NCBI GenBank assembly: GCA_031274415.1
Contig: JAISQD010000027.1
Coordinates: 1-34,708 of the forward strand
DNA from: Tannerellaceae bacterium
GTDB taxonomy: Bacteria; Bacteroidota; Bacteroidia; Bacteroidales; Tannerellaceae
Length of the DNA stretch: 34,708 bases
Direction of reading: 5' to 3'
Shown here piece after piece: positions 24,583 through 34,493 of the stretch. The notes beneath the pieces are model-generated. The model did not search any database. It saw only the letters and a program-made list of their open reading frames with translations, and was not told the DNA's origin. Every line of letters starts with the position of its first letter. Within the stretch, counting starts at the first letter, position 1. The position numbers were made by a program, and so were the translations under genes.

Positions 24583-27500
24583 ATGATGATGTTCTATCGC
24601 ACATGTTTATGTATACTGTTTTTGTCCGTTTCGACGATAGGGTTTTCCCAGCAATTGGTACAAGGAACCGTCACTTCAGCCGAAGACAAAGAGCCGGTTA
24701 TTGGTGTGACGATAACGGTAAAGGGGAACCCGGCTCTGGGTACGGTTACCGATATCGACGGCCATTTCCAGTTGCAAGTTCCCGAAAGCAGTAAATTCTT
24801 GGTTTTTTCCTATATCGGAATGAAATCGCAGGAGGTGGCCATTAAACCGCTACTGACGATCGTGATGCAGTCCGATGCCCAGCAGTTGGAAGAGGTCGTT
24901 GTAACGGGTATGCAACGCATCGACAAACGGCTGTTTACCGGTGCGACAAGTAAAATCGACGCCAGCCAGGCCAAGATCGACGGTATGGCCGACATCAGCC
25001 GCTCGCTGGAAGGCCGCGCTGCCGGAGTGACCGTGCAAAACGTGTCGGGTACATTCGGCGCCGCCCCCAAAATCAGGGTGCGCGGAGCCACCTCGATCTA
25101 TGGCAACTCGCGGCCTCTCTGGGTTGTCGACGGTATCGTGATGGAAGACAATATCGAAATATCGTCGGACGACCTCTCTTCCGGTAATGCCGAAACGCTG
25201 ATTTCGTCGGCAGTGGCCGGCCTGAATGCCGATGATATCGAAAGCATACAAATCCTGAAAGACGGTTCGGCTACCTCTATTTACGGCGCCCGCGCCATGT
25301 CGGGCGTGGTGGTCGTCACCACAAAAAAAGGGAAGGCCGGACAAAGCCGCCTCGCCTATACCGGTGAGTTTACCGTCCGCCTGAAACCGACTTACCGTGA
25401 GTTCAATATCACCAATTCCCAAGAGCAGATGGGGATCTACAAAGAGATGGAAGAAAAAGGGTGGCTCGAATTTACGAAGATCGACGGCGCTTCCAATTCG
25501 GGAGTCTACGGTAAAATGTACGAACTGGTCAACCAATACCTGGGCGGCGACGAATACGCCCTCCGCCAACGGGACGCCGAAATGAACGCGTTTCTCCGTA
25601 AGTCGGAATTTATCAACACAGACTGGTTCGACATCCTGTTCGATCAAAGCCTGCAACAAACGCACTCGCTCAGTTTCAATACCGGTACGGACAAGTCGAC
25701 GTTCTACACCTCGCTTTCCGCACTGAACGATCCCGGATGGTCGAAAGCCAGCGCCGTAGAACGCTACACGCTGAACGTGAAGGCCTCCTACAACATCTCG
25801 CCCAGCCTGACACTGAATATGCTGGGATCCGGATCCAACCGGAAGCAAAAGGCGCCGGGAACATCGAGCCGGGATGTGGACGTCGTCTCCGGGAAAGTAA
25901 ACCGGAGCTTCGATATCAATCCCTACAGCTATGCCCTGAACACCTCCCGCACATTAGACCCGGACACCTATTACCGGAAGAATTTCGCGGCGTTCAATAT
26001 CAATCACGAACTGGAAAACAACTACATCGACCTGGACGTGAAAGATGTCAAACTTCAGGGCGACCTGACGTGGAAAATCCTGAAAGGATGGGACGTGACC
26101 GCTCTGGGGGCGATCCGCTACATGTCGTCGCAGCAGGAACACCACATCAAAGACCGTTCCAACCAGGCCATGACCTACCGCGCAGGAGTGGAAGAGGGCG
26201 AGGGCGGCGTGAATGAAACCATCCGCGAGAGCAACCGCTATCTCTACCGCGACCCGGACGACCTGAGCGCTTTACCCGAAACCATTCTCCCGAAAGGAGG
26301 GATATACGAACTGAGTTCCAACAACCTGAAAAGCATCGACTTCCGCCTGTCGAGCAATTATGCGACCAACTTCCGCGAAGTGCACGTCATTAGCCTGTTC
26401 GGAGGGATGGAGACCAATTCGACCGAACGCGGAAAGACCTGGTTCCGCGGTTGGGGATACCAGTACGACAAAGGGGGAAGCCCATTCTACGACTATATGG
26501 CCTTCAAGCAGGGAAAGGAAGAGGGTTCGGATTATTATTCCCGGACGTCTACCATGTACCTCAACGCCGCTTTCTTCGCCATGGGCACCTATTCGTATCA
26601 AGGAAAGTACACCCTGAGCGGCACCACCCGCTACGAAGGAACGAACAAGCTGGGTAAATCCCGCAGCGCCCGCTGGTTGCCGACGTGGAACGTGTCGAGC
26701 GCATGGAACGCCCACGAAGAGAGCTGGTTCAAAAACGACGTGCTTTCACACGGAACCATCCGGCTCTCCTATTCGCTGGCAGCGGACAGAGGCCCGGCGT
26801 GGGTGACGAACTCCCTGCCCGTCTTTATGCCCAACACGCCCTGGCGGCCTTTCGCTTCGGTGTTGGAACCGGGTATTGTGCTGGATGATCCGGAAAACAG
26901 CCTGTTGACATACGAGAAGAAGTATGAATTTAACGTCGGCGTTGATCTGGGATTCCTCAACGACCGCCTGACGCTCGCCGGCGATGTATACCGGCGCAAC
27001 CAGTTCGACCTGATCGGCGAAATATATACCATCGGCGTTGGCGGCGGCACGTCACTGACGGAAAGCGACGGGGGAAATATCCGGAAGTATGCCAATTCAG
27101 CCACGATGAAATCAAGCGGCGTCGAGTTGGCTATATTTGCTAAAAACATTGTCACGAAAGACTTCCAATGGTCTACCGACTTTATATTCAACAAGTCGGT
27201 CAACGAAATCACCACGCTGGATTCCCATCCGCGCGTCATCGACTTGGTCAGGGGGAATCTCTTTTCCCGGCGGGCAGGCTACCCCGTAGGCGCCCTGTTC
27301 TCCATCCCTTTCAACGGGTTGAACAATGAAGGGTTGCCTACGTTTATCAACGAAAAAGGAGAAGAAACCATCGCGGATATCAACTTTCAGGAAAATACAG
27401 AGCTGGACTTCTTGAAGTACGAAGGACAAATCGACCCTACCCTCTCCGGCTCCCTGACGAATACAGTAGCATACAAGGGCTTCCGCCTGAATATCTTTAT

Positions 27501-27951
27501 CACCTACGCCTTTGGGAATGTCGTTCGCCTCGATCCGGTATTCTCGGAAGAATATTCGGACCTGGATGCGATGCCGAAAGAGTTTAAGAACCGTTGGGTG
27601 AACCCGGGCGACGAACAGGTTACGACGATCCCGGTGATTGCCAGCCGCCGCCAAGCGATGAACATAGCCAGTCTGGATCAGGCGTACAATGCCTATAACT
27701 ATTCGACTGCGCGGATTGCAAAAGGCGATTTTATCCGCTTGAAAGATGTCTCGCTCACGTACGACTTACCCAAGAAGTGGACGAACGCAATACGGTTCGG
27801 CGATATCTCATTAAAGCTGATGGCAACGAACCTCTTCTTGCTGTATGCCGATAAGAAACTGAACGGACAGGATCCGGAATTTTTTAATAGTGGAGGAGTG
27901 GCCAACCCGCTCCCTAAACAATTCACACTGACAATTAGGATGGGCTTATGA
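24583..27951 (+). CDS. SusC/RagA-like TonB-dependent outer-membrane transporter
   Basis: This 1122-residue protein is the TonB-powered channel of a SusCD-type uptake system. It has a signal peptide (about 1-22, ending GFSQ) and then a carboxypeptidase-regulatory-like beta domain (about 26-95, QGTVTSAEDKEPVIGVTITV). A TonB-box region EEVVVTGMQ (about 103-111) precedes a plug domain (about 115-250) with the SusC-hallmark SLEGRAAGVTVQNVSG and ILKDGSATSIYGARAMSGVV. A 22-strand barrel should fill the rest, ending in FTLTIRMGL. No STN domain is seen, so it is not coupled to an anti-sigma factor. Three consecutive ATGs (24583, 24586, 24589) make the exact start ambiguous by two residues. Its stop overlaps the SusD start by 4 bases (ATGA). 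The cargo is more likely peptide or protein derived than glycan, given the metallopeptidase downstream. Confidence 0.96.
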   Translation: MMMFYRTCLCILFLSVSTIGFSQQLVQGTVTSAEDKEPVIGVTITVKGNPALGTVTDIDGHFQLQVPESSKFLVFSYIGMKSQEVAIKPLLTIVMQSDAQQLEEVVVTGMQRIDKRLFTGATSKIDASQAKIDGMADISRSLEGRAAGVTVQNVSGTFGAAPKIRVRGATSIYGNSRPLWVVDGIVMEDNIEISSDDLSSGNAETLISSAVAGLNADDIESIQILKDGSATSIYGARAMSGVVVVTTKKGKAGQSRLAYTGEFTVRLKPTYREFNITNSQEQMGIYKEMEEKGWLEFTKIDGASNSGVYGKMYELVNQYLGGDEYALRQRDAEMNAFLRKSEFINTDWFDILFDQSLQQTHSLSFNTGTDKSTFYTSLSALNDPGWSKASAVERYTLNVKASYNISPSLTLNMLGSGSNRKQKAPGTSSRDVDVVSGKVNRSFDINPYSYALNTSRTLDPDTYYRKNFAAFNINHELENNYIDLDVKDVKLQGDLTWKILKGWDVTALGAIRYMSSQQEHHIKDRSNQAMTYRAGVEEGEGGVNETIRESNRYLYRDPDDLSALPETILPKGGIYELSSNNLKSIDFRLSSNYATNFREVHVISLFGGMETNSTERGKTWFRGWGYQYDKGGSPFYDYMAFKQGKEEGSDYYSRTSTMYLNAAFFAMGTYSYQGKYTLSGTTRYEGTNKLGKSRSARWLPTWNVSSAWNAHEESWFKNDVLSHGTIRLSYSLAADRGPAWVTNSLPVFMPNTPWRPFASVLEPGIVLDDPENSLLTYEKKYEFNVGVDLGFLNDRLTLAGDVYRRNQFDLIGEIYTIGVGGGTSLTESDGGNIRKYANSATMKSSGVELAIFAKNIVTKDFQWSTDFIFNKSVNEITTLDSHPRVIDLVRGNLFSRRAGYPVGALFSIPFNGLNNEGLPTFINEKGEETIADINFQENTELDFLKYEGQIDPTLSGSLTNTVAYKGFRLNIFITYAFGNVVRLDPVFSEEYSDLDAMPKEFKNRWVNPGDEQVTTIPVIASRRQAMNIASLDQAYNAYNYSTARIAKGDFIRLKDVSLTYDLPKKWTNAIRFGDISLKLMATNLFLLYADKKLNGQDPEFFNSGGVANPLPKQFTLTIRMGL

Positions 27952-29555
27952 AAAAGATTATTTACTGTGGATGGATCGTACTTGCCGGAAGTGTTTTGCT
28001 TTCCTGCGATGATTTTCTGGATGAAATGCCGGATAACAGGACGCTACTGGATACGCCGGAGAAAATCAAAGAGTTGCTGGTTACATCTTACCCGATAGGG
28101 AGTTATTCGTTGATTACCGAATTGAGTTCGGACAATCGCGTCGATAACCGCGCGCCGAACGAGATGGGGATTGTACTGAACACGCTGGCTTTCGACCGGA
28201 TGGACGATGAAATATTTGCGTGGAAAGAAATTGTCAGTTCCAATGACGAGGATTCGCCCTACTTCCTGTGGGAATCCTACTATCAATCCATTGCCGGCGC
28301 AAACCATGCGATTCAGGCCATCGAGACGCTGGAAGCCGAAGGTAAGGGGGAAGAATCCATGAGTTCGCAAAAGGGAGAAGCGTTGGTGCTACGCGCCTAT
28401 TCCCATTTTATGCTGGTCAATATTTTCGCAAAAACGTATAAAGATCCCGTAACCAGCCGGTCGGACCTGGGTATCCCCTATTCGACGAAACCGGAAACGG
28501 AAGCCGGCATCGGGTATGAAAGAAGCAGCGTGGCCGAAGTCTACGATCTGATTGCCCAAGACCTGGAAGCAGGGATCGGACTGATCGACGACGATACCTA
28601 CGAAGTGCCCAAGTACCATTTCAACCAAAGGGCTGCACACGCTTTTGCCGCTAAATTCTATTTATACAAAAAAGAATACGCCAAAGTGGTGGAACATGCC
28701 GACGTGGTGTTGGGCGCCGGCGACCCGTCGCTCCTGTTGAGGGACTGGGTCACCATTTACAGCAATCCGGATGCCGAATCCAACGCCTATATCAGCGTCG
28801 ATTCCCCCGCCAACCTGCTGCTGATCCCTACCCTTTCGGTGTTCCACCGCCGTTTCATGAACAACCGCTATGCCCACAACGGAAAGGCTGTGCGGGGAAA
28901 TATCTCGGACAGGGGGCCTACCTGGTCGGGACGGCCTCCATTCCTGCAAGGTTGGGTATGGACGTACGGGGAACTGTATGGGATATTCGTGCAAAAAATG
29001 GATGAGTATTTTGAATTTACCGACAAAATAGCCGGCATTGGGTATGCCCACTGTGTGCGCACCGAATTTACCACCGATGCGACATTGCTCGACCGCGCCG
29101 AAGCCAAGATATTTTTGAACGACATCAACGGGGCGGTAGCCGACCTGCAGATATGGAACAAAAGCCACCGCGCGACGACAACGCTGACACGGCAAAACAT
29201 CACAAGCTTTTATACCCCCGACAAGACGAATTTCGTGTTTACCTTCCATACGTCCGAATTGAGTCCCCAGTTTGTGGTGACACCCGAACAGAAGCCGTTC
29301 GTGGATTGTGTCTTGCATTTCCGGCGCTTGGAAAGGATGTACGAAGGAGACCGCTGGTTCGACATCAAACGGTATGGGATTGAGCTGGAACATATTATCG
29401 GGCCAAGCGCTCAAAAGGAATACCTGACGTACGACGACGACCGCCGCGCGATCCAGATCCCGTCCGACGTCACCGGCGCCGGTTTGGCTCCCAATCCGCG
29501 TCCGCAAGACATTTCAAACGGCGATCTTAAAAAGATATTGGTTGAATCTAATTAA
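27948..29555 (+). CDS. SusD/RagB-like nutrient-binding lipoprotein
   Basis: This 535-residue surface lipoprotein is the lid and binding partner of the adjacent SusC. The lipobox lies at VLLSC with C20, followed by DDFLDEMPDN, the usual SusD post-Cys pattern. The body has TPR-like helical features typical of the family (AANHAIQAIETLEAEGKG-like segment near 105-122, then KGEALVLRAYSHFMLVNIFA). The conserved C-terminal RRLERMYEGDRWFDIKRYG (about 460-478) is diagnostic. It is translationally coupled to susC by the 4-base overlap. No glycoside hydrolase or polysaccharide lyase gene is present nearby, so this is not a standard polysaccharide utilisation locus. Confidence 0.95.
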   Translation: MKKIIYCGWIVLAGSVLLSCDDFLDEMPDNRTLLDTPEKIKELLVTSYPIGSYSLITELSSDNRVDNRAPNEMGIVLNTLAFDRMDDEIFAWKEIVSSNDEDSPYFLWESYYQSIAGANHAIQAIETLEAEGKGEESMSSQKGEALVLRAYSHFMLVNIFAKTYKDPVTSRSDLGIPYSTKPETEAGIGYERSSVAEVYDLIAQDLEAGIGLIDDDTYEVPKYHFNQRAAHAFAAKFYLYKKEYAKVVEHADVVLGAGDPSLLLRDWVTIYSNPDAESNAYISVDSPANLLLIPTLSVFHRRFMNNRYAHNGKAVRGNISDRGPTWSGRPPFLQGWVWTYGELYGIFVQKMDEYFEFTDKIAGIGYAHCVRTEFTTDATLLDRAEAKIFLNDINGAVADLQIWNKSHRATTTLTRQNITSFYTPDKTNFVFTFHTSELSPQFVVTPEQKPFVDCVLHFRRLERMYEGDRWFDIKRYGIELEHIIGPSAQKEYLTYDDDRRAIQIPSDVTGAGLAPNPRPQDISNGDLKKILVESN

Positions 29556-29567
29556 AATCAAGACAAT

Positions 29568-30527
29568 ATGAAAACTACATACAAAATAGGCGCATGGATA
29601 CATCCCCTGTTGGTGGTGATAATCCTGTCGTTTTCGATGACGGCGTGTAACGAAGACGATACATTTACCGAATCCATATTCGTGGACAAGCCGGCGCAGG
29701 ATCCCGGCTCGGCCACTTACGCATTCGACAGCTGGTTGGATGCCAATTACCTGGTACCGTACAACCTGCAATTCCGTTACAAAATGCAAGACGTCGGGTC
29801 GGATATGGACTACAACCTGGTACCCACCAGCTTGGAGCGGTCGGAAAGCATGGCTATATTGGTCAAATATCTGTGGTTCGACGTCTATAAAGAGGTCGTT
29901 TCCGAGACGTTCCTGAAGGAACACGGCCCCCGGATTATTCACCTAATCGGCTCTCCCGCCTACAATCCGTCGCTCGGAACCATGGTGCTGGGTACGGCGG
30001 AAGGAGGAATCAAGGTGACGCTTTACAACTGTAATATGTTGAATGTGAATAACCTGAACATAGATGTTATGAACGAATACTACTTCAAAACCATACACCA
30101 CGAGTTTGCGCATATCCTCCATCAGAAAAGGATGTACCCGAAGGAATTTGAAAACTATTCCGCCGGCTATTACGATCCGGATGGGTGGCAACACCGTACC
30201 GACTCGGAAGCGGCTTCGCTGGGGTTTGTTTCTCCCTATGCCGGCAGCCAGCCGAGGGAAGATTTCGTAGAGATCATCGCCAACTATATCGTGAAAACAG
30301 ATGCCCAATGGAATGCGATATTGGACAGGGCGTCCAAACCCGGCGTCAACCAGAGCGGGGAAACGGTACAGGATCCGTTGGACGGGAAAGCCCTGATCCT
30401 CATCAAGCTGGGGATCGCCGAGAAATGGTTGAAAGAGGCGTGGCAGATTGAGTTAAAGACGTTACGTGCAGAGGTGCAGGAACGCCAATTGCATATAGCG
30501 GAAGTGTTAAACGAATCTTATTGGTAA
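29568..30527 (+). CDS. Zinc metallopeptidase-like lipoprotein linked to SusCD import
   Basis: This 319-residue lipoprotein (lipobox SMTAC with C27) carries HHEFAHILHQ, giving HExxHxxH with H178, E179, H182 and H185. A Zn2+-dependent hydrolase is therefore likely. It fits the family known as substrate import-associated zinc metallohydrolase lipoproteins, which are usually encoded next to SusC/SusD pairs. Its place 12 bases after susD fits a role in trimming cargo at the cell surface. The C-terminal helical tail (EKWLKEAWQIELKTLRAEVQ) is typical of the group. The substrate is not known; peptide bonds are the natural guess for this motif. Confidence 0.88.
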   Translation: MKTTYKIGAWIHPLLVVIILSFSMTACNEDDTFTESIFVDKPAQDPGSATYAFDSWLDANYLVPYNLQFRYKMQDVGSDMDYNLVPTSLERSESMAILVKYLWFDVYKEVVSETFLKEHGPRIIHLIGSPAYNPSLGTMVLGTAEGGIKVTLYNCNMLNVNNLNIDVMNEYYFKTIHHEFAHILHQKRMYPKEFENYSAGYYDPDGWQHRTDSEAASLGFVSPYAGSQPREDFVEIIANYIVKTDAQWNAILDRASKPGVNQSGETVQDPLDGKALILIKLGIAEKWLKEAWQIELKTLRAEVQERQLHIAEVLNESYW

Positions 30528-30548
30528 TAACTGAAATTCAGATACGAT

Positions 30549-31835
30549 ATGAAAATAAATACTAAACATTGTTTGTTGATGGTTTTGCTCTTTTCCCTCT
30601 CTTCCTGTGAGTGGAAAGAGGACGATTTATTTCCGGAATCAGCCGCTTTGCGATTGAATCATGCCATCGACCAGGCAAAAGCCACACTGTTGGCCGCAGA
30701 GACCGGCTGGGTCATGGACTATTTCCCGACGCCCGAAAGCGGCGGCTACCCGTTATTGGTCAAATTCGACCGGAACGGGATGGCGACTGTTGCCGCCCGG
30801 AATGCCCTTTTCCCGAGATTCACCAACAGTTCGGGAACGTTCGATGTGATCGGCGACAACGGGCCGGTATTGACCTTTAACTCCTATAACGACCTGTTCC
30901 ACTCCTTCTCGAACCCCGAAAATCCGGCCGGTATCGGGTTGGGCGGCGATTACGAATTTATTATCCTGGAGGTCACCGACGAGGTGATTAAACTGAAAGG
31001 AAAGAAGCGGGCGACGGATATCCTGCTGCGGAGATTAACCGCCGAAGAGGGATGGGAAGCCTATGCCAATACGGTTCACGGGATGGATACGTTCCTTTTC
31101 GACCCGAAAGCGCCGACCCTTTTTGTCCATATAGGAGATAAAAGATATGTCGCCTCAGAAGGTATCAACCATGTATTTTCGATGTTGCCCGAAGGTGCGG
31201 ACGCCAACCTGTCGGAGCCGGAGACACTGCCTTTTATTGTCACATCCGACGGTATCAGGTTGTATAAACCCTACGAATCGGGCGAAGAAAGCGAGAAAAT
31301 CGACGTGCAACACTTTGTGCTGAATCCCGAGAAGACGGCGTTGGTGGCTTCGGAGAATAACACCGTTCGCATAACCGGCCAACCGGCTGCCGACTTTTTC
31401 ATCGACAGCCTGAACTGGACGGGCACCAACTCCTGGGTCATCGACAAAGACCATCTGGGCGGCCTGTTTTCAACGGTCTACGGACAGGTGGTCGAGAATT
31501 GTAAAACCAAATACAAAGAAGATTTTGATTCGTTCTTTTTGACCTACAAAGGCGCACGGAAAGAAAAAACCCTGTCGTTCAAAAGCGGCAAATACGAAGG
31601 CGCATACGATTTTGACATAGCTTTAGTCAATGACCGGCCTGTCTTTACCTACAAAGGAGCTGCCGACCGGAACGGCGAAGTCTATCTGGCGAATATCGGC
31701 GGTTTCAGCGACTTTATTGCCGCGCTGGGCGGAGATACGTATACCATTACGGCAGATTCCCCGATACGGCCGACCGTACTGACACTAACCGGGGTTTCCA
31801 ACCCGAACAACTGGTTTAAACTGATTTTGAAATGA
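30549..31835 (+). CDS. DUF4302 lipoprotein
   Basis: This 428-residue lipoprotein has lipobox LSLSSC with C20 and an acidic post-Cys run EWKEDD, typical of surface export in Bacteroidota. The first part, ALRLNHAIDQAKATLLAAETGWVMDYFP (about 31-58), is the signature start of DUF4302, a family seen beside SusCD genes and the zinc metallohydrolase lipoprotein. The remainder is beta-rich, with a nearly repeated structure from about 300 (FFLTYKGARKEKTLSFKSGK). No catalytic motif is visible, so a binding or accessory role in import is the inference. It follows the metallopeptidase by 21 bases and precedes the T9SS protein by 40 bases. Confidence 0.88.
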   Translation: MKINTKHCLLMVLLFSLSSCEWKEDDLFPESAALRLNHAIDQAKATLLAAETGWVMDYFPTPESGGYPLLVKFDRNGMATVAARNALFPRFTNSSGTFDVIGDNGPVLTFNSYNDLFHSFSNPENPAGIGLGGDYEFIILEVTDEVIKLKGKKRATDILLRRLTAEEGWEAYANTVHGMDTFLFDPKAPTLFVHIGDKRYVASEGINHVFSMLPEGADANLSEPETLPFIVTSDGIRLYKPYESGEESEKIDVQHFVLNPEKTALVASENNTVRITGQPAADFFIDSLNWTGTNSWVIDKDHLGGLFSTVYGQVVENCKTKYKEDFDSFFLTYKGARKEKTLSFKSGKYEGAYDFDIALVNDRPVFTYKGAADRNGEVYLANIGGFSDFIAALGGDTYTITADSPIRPTVLTLTGVSNPNNWFKLILK

Positions 31836-31875
31836 TCACTACTTAATTATAAACTTAATTTAAAAACAGGATGTT

Positions 31876-34335
31876 ATGAAAAGACATTTACTCCTTTTAG
31901 CATTGTTGATCACCGGTATCTGTGCAAGCGCGCAGCCGGTTTCGACAAAGGTATCAAAAACGCGAAAAGCGCATGTGAATCACGCGCAACAGGCCACCGC
32001 CACCCGGGTGGAAAAGAAAGTGATGGAAAAACGAAGCCCATTCGCAGACTCGAAAGTGAAAGAGGTCATCTCTTCCAAAAAGATGAAGGATGGTTCCGTT
32101 TATCGTACTGTCAAATTAGACAATGGCATGGTAAAAAAGCAATGGCTTAACCCATCTAAGAAACTACAAAGCAAAATTGCCATACCCCGCCCAAAAGCAG
32201 GCGTATTAGTTGCCGCAGAAGGCTCTTTCTTCGAAGGATTTGAAGGATGGGACGGCGAAACGCTGGACTGGATTCCCGAAGGATGGGTTGACGAAAGCAA
32301 AGAAAATACACCTTCAAATTTGGTCGATGCAGCTGGGGATGTGTATAATTTTACCTGGCAAACAACAGAGGGTGGAGGTCTTGGTCAGACTCCGACAGAA
32401 GGTATTTATTCCGCCTTCATTCAGTTTTCTACGTTTTACCTGACCGATGATGAAGAGAATCCGGTGGCTCCGGCTACCCATCAGGATGAATGGTTAATCT
32501 CTCCAAGTGTAACCATCGACAGGCCGGATTATGTTTGGGACTTTGATATGTATTATGATCCGTTCTGGAGTCTTCTTGATTACGAAACGATGGAATTTGG
32601 CGAATTACGGACTGTGGTCGAAGCGCTCATCTCGACCGACAACGGGGCAACATGGACAAAAAAATGGGATAACCGCGCCAACGCCGCCCAGTATACCGAA
32701 GATGAACTTTGGAACTTTATATTAGAAGAACCTGCTCCGTGGGTTAAGGTTACAATAGACCTAAGCGAATATGCCGGACAAACGATTAAAACGGCGATCC
32801 GTTACATCAACGACGATGGCGAATCCGCTTATGTCGATGCGGTAACGATTGGTTATCCTCCTCTGGAAGTCTCTTACCGGCGTCCTGGAGGCTATTTGAT
32901 TTCGGGCTTTTCCGAAGACTATTATTTGCTGAACGCGAATATAATCGTTGGGAATGCTTACACGCCTACCCAATGGAAAGCGAATGTCAAAAATGCAGAC
33001 GCAGTCAGCTGGGATTTCGGAGGTACAATATTCAATGAAACCAATCCCATAATCACGTTGCCCTATGAGTTGTACGATACCCCTGTTTTAAGCGCAAGCA
33101 ATGCAGGAGGTACGGCTGAATTCCAGTTGGGAGTTGAAGGCGAAGACAATTATATGCTGCTGGGAGGAACCAATACCTGGGATGTTGAAGAAGAGGAACC
33201 TAAATCATTCGGCTTGGGTAATTATGATATACAATATCGATTTACCTATTATTCAGACCTTAACGCAGAGGGTTTTCCTGAATACACATTTAAAGGAGCT
33301 GCCAACTACTTTGAAAAACCGACCGGTAAATACATATTTGAAACATTGAATGTTCATGCCGGTAATGTTGTTGCCAAAGAAGGCGAACCCGTCAAATTAG
33401 AGATCTATGCTATGGATAATGAAGGGAGGAAGGGACGTTTACTCGCCTCTTCGGAAGCCTATCCGGACGATTTCATCGTAGGAGAGGTCGACGATGGATA
33501 TATCTATCATACCGTTCCGTTTAAATTCAAGGAAGTTGATCCTGAAACCGGCCGTGAAGAGGATACCTATTTGGAAATTAACAGCGCCTTTATCGCCGAA
33601 TTTACCAATTACGAATCAGCCGATGTATTCTTCCAATACGAAGACCATCCCACCGGCGACAATTATGGTTATGGTGTCTTTGAAGAAGGTTATCTGTCTT
33701 TGGGAGCAACATCCGCTCTGTTTGATTTAGATGCCTCTTTCCCATTCTTAGTCACTGAAACGAATGACGAGAGTGAAACAGGCAACAAATATGCAGCTCC
33801 GGATGAAGGAGGTACCAAAGAGTTTAAAATCACTACGTTGTGGACTCCTGAAGGTTGGTGGCTTGAAGAAGAGCTTCCCGATTGGATCGAATTGGGAGAA
33901 CCTGTTTCGGATGGTACCGGTGTTGTGACTTTGCCTGTTACCGTTGCGCCGCTGCCCAGCCTTGCCAGCCTTGCCAACCGTGCCATTGTTGCGTCACCCG
34001 ATGGTGTTACCGGCCGTAATGCCGACATCAAGCTGGTTTCTTATGGTTGCAGCCTGACGTTGAAAATCAAACAGGGCGACGCTTCGTATACCGGAATCTC
34101 TACCATTGTTCGGACAAGCGCAGTAAAAGCGGTTCGCCAAGGCGACACGTTCTTGTTGTCTTATCCGAACGGTACCACTGCGGTAGCGGTCTATACGTTA
34201 GCCGGCCAAAAGGTGTCGGAACACACATTAAACGCGTCCGGAAGATATACCTTACCTGCAGCCGACCTGTCTAAAGGCGTTTACCTCCTGAAATTCTCAG
34301 GAAAAACGACGGAAACCTTGAAGGTCATCAAGTAA
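31876..34335 (+). CDS. T9SS-exported protein with choice-of-anchor-J-like domain
   Basis: This 819-residue secreted protein has a signal peptide (about 1-21, ending CASAQ). A basic propeptide-like stretch follows (residues about 22-90, rich in Lys, Arg and Ala). A choice-of-anchor-J/MAM-like lectin-type domain (about 115-330) starts FFEGFEGWDGETLDWIPEGW. Beta-sandwich repeats come next (about 330-735). The C-terminal T9SS type-A sorting domain (about 740-819) includes VAVYTLAGQKVSEHTL and ends GVYLLKFSGKTTETLKVIK. The protein is therefore predicted to be released or attached at the cell surface by the type IX system, whose machinery would be encoded elsewhere. The middle of the gene is visibly more AT-rich than its ends (22 of 60 G+C in the line at 33241, 31 of 60 at 34141). 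It is the last gene of the uptake operon, closed by a clear terminator. Confidence 0.9.
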   Translation: MKRHLLLLALLITGICASAQPVSTKVSKTRKAHVNHAQQATATRVEKKVMEKRSPFADSKVKEVISSKKMKDGSVYRTVKLDNGMVKKQWLNPSKKLQSKIAIPRPKAGVLVAAEGSFFEGFEGWDGETLDWIPEGWVDESKENTPSNLVDAAGDVYNFTWQTTEGGGLGQTPTEGIYSAFIQFSTFYLTDDEENPVAPATHQDEWLISPSVTIDRPDYVWDFDMYYDPFWSLLDYETMEFGELRTVVEALISTDNGATWTKKWDNRANAAQYTEDELWNFILEEPAPWVKVTIDLSEYAGQTIKTAIRYINDDGESAYVDAVTIGYPPLEVSYRRPGGYLISGFSEDYYLLNANIIVGNAYTPTQWKANVKNADAVSWDFGGTIFNETNPIITLPYELYDTPVLSASNAGGTAEFQLGVEGEDNYMLLGGTNTWDVEEEEPKSFGLGNYDIQYRFTYYSDLNAEGFPEYTFKGAANYFEKPTGKYIFETLNVHAGNVVAKEGEPVKLEIYAMDNEGRKGRLLASSEAYPDDFIVGEVDDGYIYHTVPFKFKEVDPETGREEDTYLEINSAFIAEFTNYESADVFFQYEDHPTGDNYGYGVFEEGYLSLGATSALFDLDASFPFLVTETNDESETGNKYAAPDEGGTKEFKITTLWTPEGWWLEEELPDWIELGEPVSDGTGVVTLPVTVAPLPSLASLANRAIVASPDGVTGRNADIKLVSYGCSLTLKIKQGDASYTGISTIVRTSAVKAVRQGDTFLLSYPNGTTAVAVYTLAGQKVSEHTLNASGRYTLPAADLSKGVYLLKFSGKTTETLKVIK

Positions 34336-34361
34336 GCATACGCTTCAAGATAAAAAAGGGG

Positions 34362-34388
34362 GGCTGTCCAAAAGGGCAGCCTCTTTTG
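34362..34388 (+). terminator. Rho-independent terminator of the SusC operon
   Basis: GGCTGTCC (34362-34369) pairs with GGGCAGCC (34374-34381) over eight positions (one G-U) with loop AAAA, and a T-rich run TCTTTTGTT follows. An A-run lies on the other side, so it could also work from the right. It begins 26 bases after the stop of the T9SS gene. Confidence 0.85.
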
Positions 34389-34493
34389 TTATTTGCCTAT
34401 TTCACGAAAATAGATTAACGTGAGGATGACGGACTAACTAACCCGTTCCGACGCACTAACTGGGTAGCTGAACCTACACACAGGATCAAAAAA

